Of a stretch of DNA of 64,000 nt, positions 60,670-64,000 are shown piece after piece. Both the position numbers and the translations under genes were made by a program. The notes beneath the pieces are model-generated. The model saw only the letters and a list, made by a program, of their open reading frames with translations. It was not told the DNA's origin and made no database searches. Every line of letters starts with the position of its first letter. Within the stretch, counting starts at the first letter, position 1. Origin of the DNA: DSOI01 sp041394885 (GTDB taxonomy: Bacteria > Acidobacteriota > Terriglobia > Bryobacterales > Bryobacteraceae); NCBI GenBank assembly GCA_041394885.1, contig JAWKHI010000014.1, positions 62,001 through 126,000 on the forward strand, written 5' to 3'.

Positions 60670-62409
60670 ATGAGACGTTTTCTTCTACCCCTGGTTTCCC
60701 TCATTCCGCTGTGTGCGGCCGTCCGGTTCCCTGAAGTCTATCCGCCCTCCAACGACGTCGCCATGGAAAACCGCGTCGCGATCCCGATGCGTGACGGCGT
60801 GAACCTTTACGCCGACATCTATCGTCCCGCCAAGCCTGGCCGCTATCCCGTCATCGTCAGCCGCACGCCCTACTCCACCGAGCGTACTCCCAACGCCTAC
60901 GCCGCAGCTGTTTTCTTCGCCCAGCGCGGCTACGTTTACGTCTACCAGGACGTCCGCGGACGCCACGAGTCCGACGGCAAATGGGAACCGTTCCGCAACG
61001 ACATCGAAGACGGTTACGACACCATCGAGTGGTCCGCCGCCCAGCCATGGTCAAACGGAAAGGTCGGAATGCAGGGCGGGTCATATCTCGGTCACGTCCA
61101 ATGGCGCGCTGCCATGTCCGCTCCTCCGCACCTCACCGCGATCTTTCCCGCCGTCGCCGCCACCAGTCTCTATCACGACTGGATCACCCTGAACGGCGGC
61201 TGGCGCCTATCATTCAACTTCGGTTGGGGACCCGTGCGCCAGGAGTCGCGCATCATGCAGAACACCGGTCCGCATATCGGTGGCCCCGAAAGCCTCACCT
61301 TCGACAAGATGCTCTGGCATCTCCCGCTGAACGACATGCAGCGACTCGCCGGCCGCAACGCGCAGTTCTATCGCGACTGGATCGCCCATCCCGATTACGA
61401 CGACTATTGGAAGAAGCTCAACGCCGAGGAGGTCATGGATCGCATCGCGATTCCGGCCCACACCTTTGGCGGATGGTTCGATATCTTTAGCCAAGGGACC
61501 CTGCGCGGCTACTCCCTGCTGAGCAAGAAAGGCAAGACTGAGACCGCCCGCAAAGGCTCTCATTTGATCATCGGCCCCTGGGGACACGGCGCGTCACGCA
61601 AGTTCGGCGAACTCGATTTCGGCGAGCACGCCTTCGTCGACATGCATGCCGTCGAGCTTCGCTGGTTCGATCATTGGCTGAAGGGCGTCGATAACGGCGT
61701 CAACCGAGAGGCCCCCGTGCGCCTCTACGTCATGGGGCGCAACGAATGGCGCGAGGAGAACGAGTACCCGCTCGCCCGAGCCCGGTACACGAAGATGTAC
61801 CTGCGCGAGGATCATGGTCTCTCTTGGGATGCTCCTTCCGGCGCGGGCACGGATCAGTATCGATACGATCCCGCCAACCCAGTTCCGAGTCTCGGTGGAA
61901 ACAATTGCTGCGGCACACCCACCCCGGCCGGGCCCCGGGACCAGCGGTCCATCGAGAATCGAGGCGATGTCCTTGTCTACACATCGGATTTTCTCGAGCG
62001 GCCGGTCGAGGTCACCGGTCCGGTGAAGCTGATGCTCCATGCTTCCTCCGACGCTCTCGACACCGATTTCGTCGCCAAGCTCATCGACGTCTATCCCGAT
62101 GGCCGTTCCCTCAACATGGCCGAAGGCATCGTCCGCGCACGCTACCGCGAAGGCCTGTCAACGGCGAAGATGCTCGAGCCCGGCAAGGTCTATCCGTTCG
62201 AGATCGACATGGTGGGCACCAGCGTGGAGTTTCAGAAGGGGCATCGCATTCGCGTGGATGTAACCTCCAGCCACTTCCCGCAGTTTGACCGTAATCCCAA
62301 TACCGGCGAAGAGTTCGGCCGGGGAACGAAGGTGAAGGTTGCCACTCAGACCATTCACCATTCCGCCCAGCATCCTTCGCACCTCGTGCTGCCGGTTATT
62401 CCGAGGTAG
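60670..62409 (+). CDS. CocE/NonD-type alpha/beta hydrolase (S15 X-Pro dipeptidyl-peptidase family)
   Basis: 579 residues with signal peptide (MRRFLLPLVSLIPLCAA). The N-terminal S15 catalytic domain has DGVNLYADIYRP, YVYVYQDVRGRHESDG and the nucleophile in MQGGSYLG (Ser138); the C-terminal ~190 residues are the jelly-roll X-Pro dipeptidyl-peptidase C domain (TGPVKLMLHASSDALDTDFVAKLIDVYPDG). The acyl substrate (ester or amide, e.g. glutaryl or X-Pro) is not determined. Its 3' end overlaps the PIN gene on the opposite strand by 14 nt. Confidence 0.9.
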   Translation: MRRFLLPLVSLIPLCAAVRFPEVYPPSNDVAMENRVAIPMRDGVNLYADIYRPAKPGRYPVIVSRTPYSTERTPNAYAAAVFFAQRGYVYVYQDVRGRHESDGKWEPFRNDIEDGYDTIEWSAAQPWSNGKVGMQGGSYLGHVQWRAAMSAPPHLTAIFPAVAATSLYHDWITLNGGWRLSFNFGWGPVRQESRIMQNTGPHIGGPESLTFDKMLWHLPLNDMQRLAGRNAQFYRDWIAHPDYDDYWKKLNAEEVMDRIAIPAHTFGGWFDIFSQGTLRGYSLLSKKGKTETARKGSHLIIGPWGHGASRKFGELDFGEHAFVDMHAVELRWFDHWLKGVDNGVNREAPVRLYVMGRNEWREENEYPLARARYTKMYLREDHGLSWDAPSGAGTDQYRYDPANPVPSLGGNNCCGTPTPAGPRDQRSIENRGDVLVYTSDFLERPVEVTGPVKLMLHASSDALDTDFVAKLIDVYPDGRSLNMAEGIVRARYREGLSTAKMLEPGKVYPFEIDMVGTSVEFQKGHRIRVDVTSSHFPQFDRNPNTGEEFGRGTKVKVATQTIHHSAQHPSHLVLPVIPR

Positions 62410-62842
62410 GGCTGAGGGGCTCGATAGCCAAGCCGGTGAATTGGCGAAAGCCCGCATCGATGGTGGTCACCGGGCACTGCTTGGCCATGGCGAACGCGGC
62501 CAGGTAGGCATCGGTGACCAGGTTCGGCGTGGGCGATGTGTAGCGCAGAAGGCGCGGCAGCAGCGTCATCATCCCCACCGGCTCGGTCCAGAAAACCACC
62601 CGCTCGTCTTCCATCAGGCTGTCCACCACGTCCAGGGCGTCGCGCGTGGCAATGGCGTTCTGCCCCATCACCTTCGCATTCGAAAGTAATCGCACCAGAC
62701 TCAACTGAACCAAACGGCAAAGCCCGGCTTCTCCCGCCTGGAGAGAATCGAACCAAGCGAGCGCGCGGGGCCGATGTTCATGGTGGGCTGCGAGCAGCGC
62801 GAGCCAAACGTTCACGTCGACCAGTCGGGGGCTGGCAGCCAT
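62396..62842 (-). CDS. PIN-domain RNase toxin, VapC-like
   Basis: 148 residues. PIN metal-site acidic residues: Asp near the start (LVDVNVWLALL), Asp in NLVTDAYLAAFA and Asp in TTIDAGFRQF; the intermediate Glu may be in MEDERVVFW. It would cut RNA when free. It lies 2 nt after the antitoxin gene, and TAAGG before its ATG serves as ribosome site. Its end overlaps the CocE-like gene tail. Confidence 0.88.
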   Translation of the reverse strand: MAASPRLVDVNVWLALLAAHHEHRPRALAWFDSLQAGEAGLCRLVQLSLVRLLSNAKVMGQNAIATRDALDVVDSLMEDERVVFWTEPVGMMTLLPRLLRYTSPTPNLVTDAYLAAFAMAKQCPVTTIDAGFRQFTGLAIEPLSPTSE

Positions 62843-62844
62843 CC

Positions 62845-63063
62845 TTACAACGAAGCTTCGTCAATCTGCTCGCGCGTCAGCGCACCCATCGGCGCCACAT
62901 CGGCTTTCCCCACCACCGGAGGGGGCCGCCGCACCTTATTCGGTAGCGCCAGGCGCATCTCCAGAGCTTCGATGATCAAAGTCCGCATTGTGACGCCCGA
63001 AGTCTCCACCTGGACGCGGACGCGCCCCATGAGATCATCAGGAAGCTCTACCGTGGTTCTCAT
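62845..63063 (-). CDS. Ribbon-helix-helix antitoxin (VapB-like)
   Basis: 72 residues from the ATG at 63063, starting MRTTVELPDDLMGRV: the first strand and helix of an RHH DNA-binding domain, followed by VTMRTLIIEALEMRL. The C-terminal ~25 residues are the toxin-binding tail. An ATG 18 nt further upstream is in frame but would add MAYLWH before the ribbon strand. It forms a two-gene operon with the PIN toxin. Confidence 0.85.
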   Translation of the reverse strand: MRTTVELPDDLMGRVRVQVETSGVTMRTLIIEALEMRLALPNKVRRPPPVVGKADVAPMGALTREQIDEASL

Positions 63064-63139
63064 ATGCCACAAGTATGCCATATTAAGTTCAACGCGTCAA
63101 CCAGGCGGTATGACAAAAAAATGCGAAACTGGGTAGCGG

Positions 63140-63973
63140 ATGTATGTATCGCTCAACGGGACCCTGGTCGCCGGTCGCGTCCCCTGGCCGGAATTCGCCC
63201 AATTGGCCGCGGCCGAGAAGTTCCCCGGCGTCGATGTGGCCATCGCCCCGGCCATGGAGCAAGGGCTCTCGCCGACCCGCAAGCTGCTCACCGATCTGCA
63301 CTTGAAGCCCGCCGTCACCGGCCTCCCCGTCGAATTCCGCAGGGACGAAGAGACTTTCCGGAAGGGCCTCGAGCAGTTGGAAGCCGCGGCCCAGTTTTCC
63401 GCCGCCATTGGCTGTCCGCGCATGACCACCTGGATCCCCTCCTGGTGCGAACTCCCCAAGGCCGAGCAGCGCAAGATATGGCTCGAGCGATTCAAACGGT
63501 GCGCCGGTATCCTGGCGCGCTCGAACGTCCGGTTCGGCCTCGAATTTCTCGGTCCGCTCCACCTACGCCGGCGCGGTCCGCACGAATTCATATGGCGCAT
63601 GGATGAGATGCTCGCTTTTGCCGCCGATTGCGGCCCCAACGTGGGCGTACTGCTGGACTCCTGGCATTGGCATCATGCCGGTGGAACGGCCAAGGATATC
63701 GAATCCACGCCGGAAGCACGTATCGTTCACGTGCAGGTGGCGGACTCGCAGGATCTGCCGCCGGAAAAAATCGTCGACAGTGAACGGCTGATGCCCGGCG
63801 AAGGGGTGGCCGATCTGACCGGTTTCTTCCAGGCCCTGCGCAAGATCGGCTACGCCGGCGGAGTCAGTCCGGAGGTTTTCGGGCGGGGCTTGAAAGAGAT
63901 GGACCCCAAGGCCGGCGCCAAGCTCGGGTTGGAAACGACTCTGGCCGTCATGAAAAAGGCTGGCGTTGTCTGA
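63140..63973 (+). CDS. Sugar phosphate isomerase/epimerase-like TIM-barrel protein
   Basis: 277 residues of the xylose-isomerase-like (AP_endonuc_2) fold. Probable metal-site residues: Glu in FGLEFLGP, Asp and His in LLDSWHWHH, His in IVHVQVADSQ, Glu in VSPEVFG. Such acidobacterial proteins act as isomerases or 3-keto-sugar epimerases, and some process myo-inositol derivatives. It has no signal peptide. It is divergent from the toxin-antitoxin pair (76 nt between). Substrate unknown. Confidence 0.87.
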   Translation: MYVSLNGTLVAGRVPWPEFAQLAAAEKFPGVDVAIAPAMEQGLSPTRKLLTDLHLKPAVTGLPVEFRRDEETFRKGLEQLEAAAQFSAAIGCPRMTTWIPSWCELPKAEQRKIWLERFKRCAGILARSNVRFGLEFLGPLHLRRRGPHEFIWRMDEMLAFAADCGPNVGVLLDSWHWHHAGGTAKDIESTPEARIVHVQVADSQDLPPEKIVDSERLMPGEGVADLTGFFQALRKIGYAGGVSPEVFGRGLKEMDPKAGAKLGLETTLAVMKKAGVV

Positions 63974-64000
63974 TCGAATGCAATTGGACCATTTGCTGAC

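Overview
The window is high-GC chromosomal DNA, most likely from an acidobacterium of the Bryobacteraceae / 'Candidatus Solibacter' group. Supporting signs: a C-terminal module typical of Solibacter-type proteins (TIGR03437-like) in the large secreted protein at 3656-6673; many Sec-exported hydrolases and quinoproteins; a DUF1549/DUF1553 + DUF1501 pair; an Oar-like TonB-type barrel with a carboxypeptidase-regulatory N-terminus; and stand-alone ECF sigma and CHAT-TPR proteins. This is an inference from family content. No rRNA or other marker settles it.

Layout. 1-9.8 kb: exported metabolism genes (PHP-like DUF3604 hydrolase, CBM9-like protein, alpha/beta hydrolase, sialidase-like/TIGR03437 protein, PQQ dehydrogenase with an N-terminal cytochrome c). 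10.2-15.6 kb: a tight minus-strand operon of enolase-superfamily hydroxyproline/proline-type enzyme, Xaa-Pro aminopeptidase, M1 aminopeptidase and a TauE/SafE exporter. 15.6-16.5 kb: a gene graveyard (IS110-like and IS200-like remnants, a broken sulfatase) just before an intact DUF1549/1553-DUF1501 pair. 20.8-31.2 kb: a minus-strand electron-transfer locus with a 23-heme cytochrome, a 37-heme cytochrome built of nine tandem three-heme modules, an outer-membrane beta-barrel, an exported protein, a frame-shifted cytochrome-b-like membrane protein, a frame-shifted ferredoxin/FAD oxidoreductase and a TPR protein. 31.4-41.4 kb: an oligopeptide ABC importer whose last gene overlaps an ECF sigma factor gene, which overlaps a TPR-CHAT protease gene; then a zinc-binding-like small protein and an exported subtilase carrying four QSTVEILD octapeptides between its catalytic Asp and His. 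41.5-46.1 kb: an isoquinoline-1-oxidoreductase-type molybdoenzyme (IorA/IorB) with XdhC- and MocA-like maturation proteins. 46.4-51.5 kb: housekeeping (tRNA-Asn, metK, ahcY, tig). 51.5-64 kb: Oar-like TonB-type barrel, a second ECF sigma/anti-sigma pair, DUF1080 lipoprotein, di-heme cytochrome c, two tandem amidohydrolases, a CocE/S15 peptidase, a VapBC-like toxin-antitoxin pair and a sugar-isomerase-fold protein.

Two regions look most novel. The first is the 31.4-41.4 kb block, where a peptide importer, a sigma factor, a caspase-like TPR-CHAT protease and a secreted protease with repeated octapeptides stand together. It resembles in parts the TPR-CHAT/sigma-factor logic of type III-E CRISPR, but without CRISPR, and suggests a proteolytic or peptide-signalling switch. 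The second is the electron conduit at 20.8-31.2 kb, which encodes 60 CXXCH heme sites in two proteins plus a barrel, with its inner-membrane end apparently broken. Smaller points are two divergent gene pairs with overlapping -10-like elements, and a likely ATT start codon for the 37-heme cytochrome.
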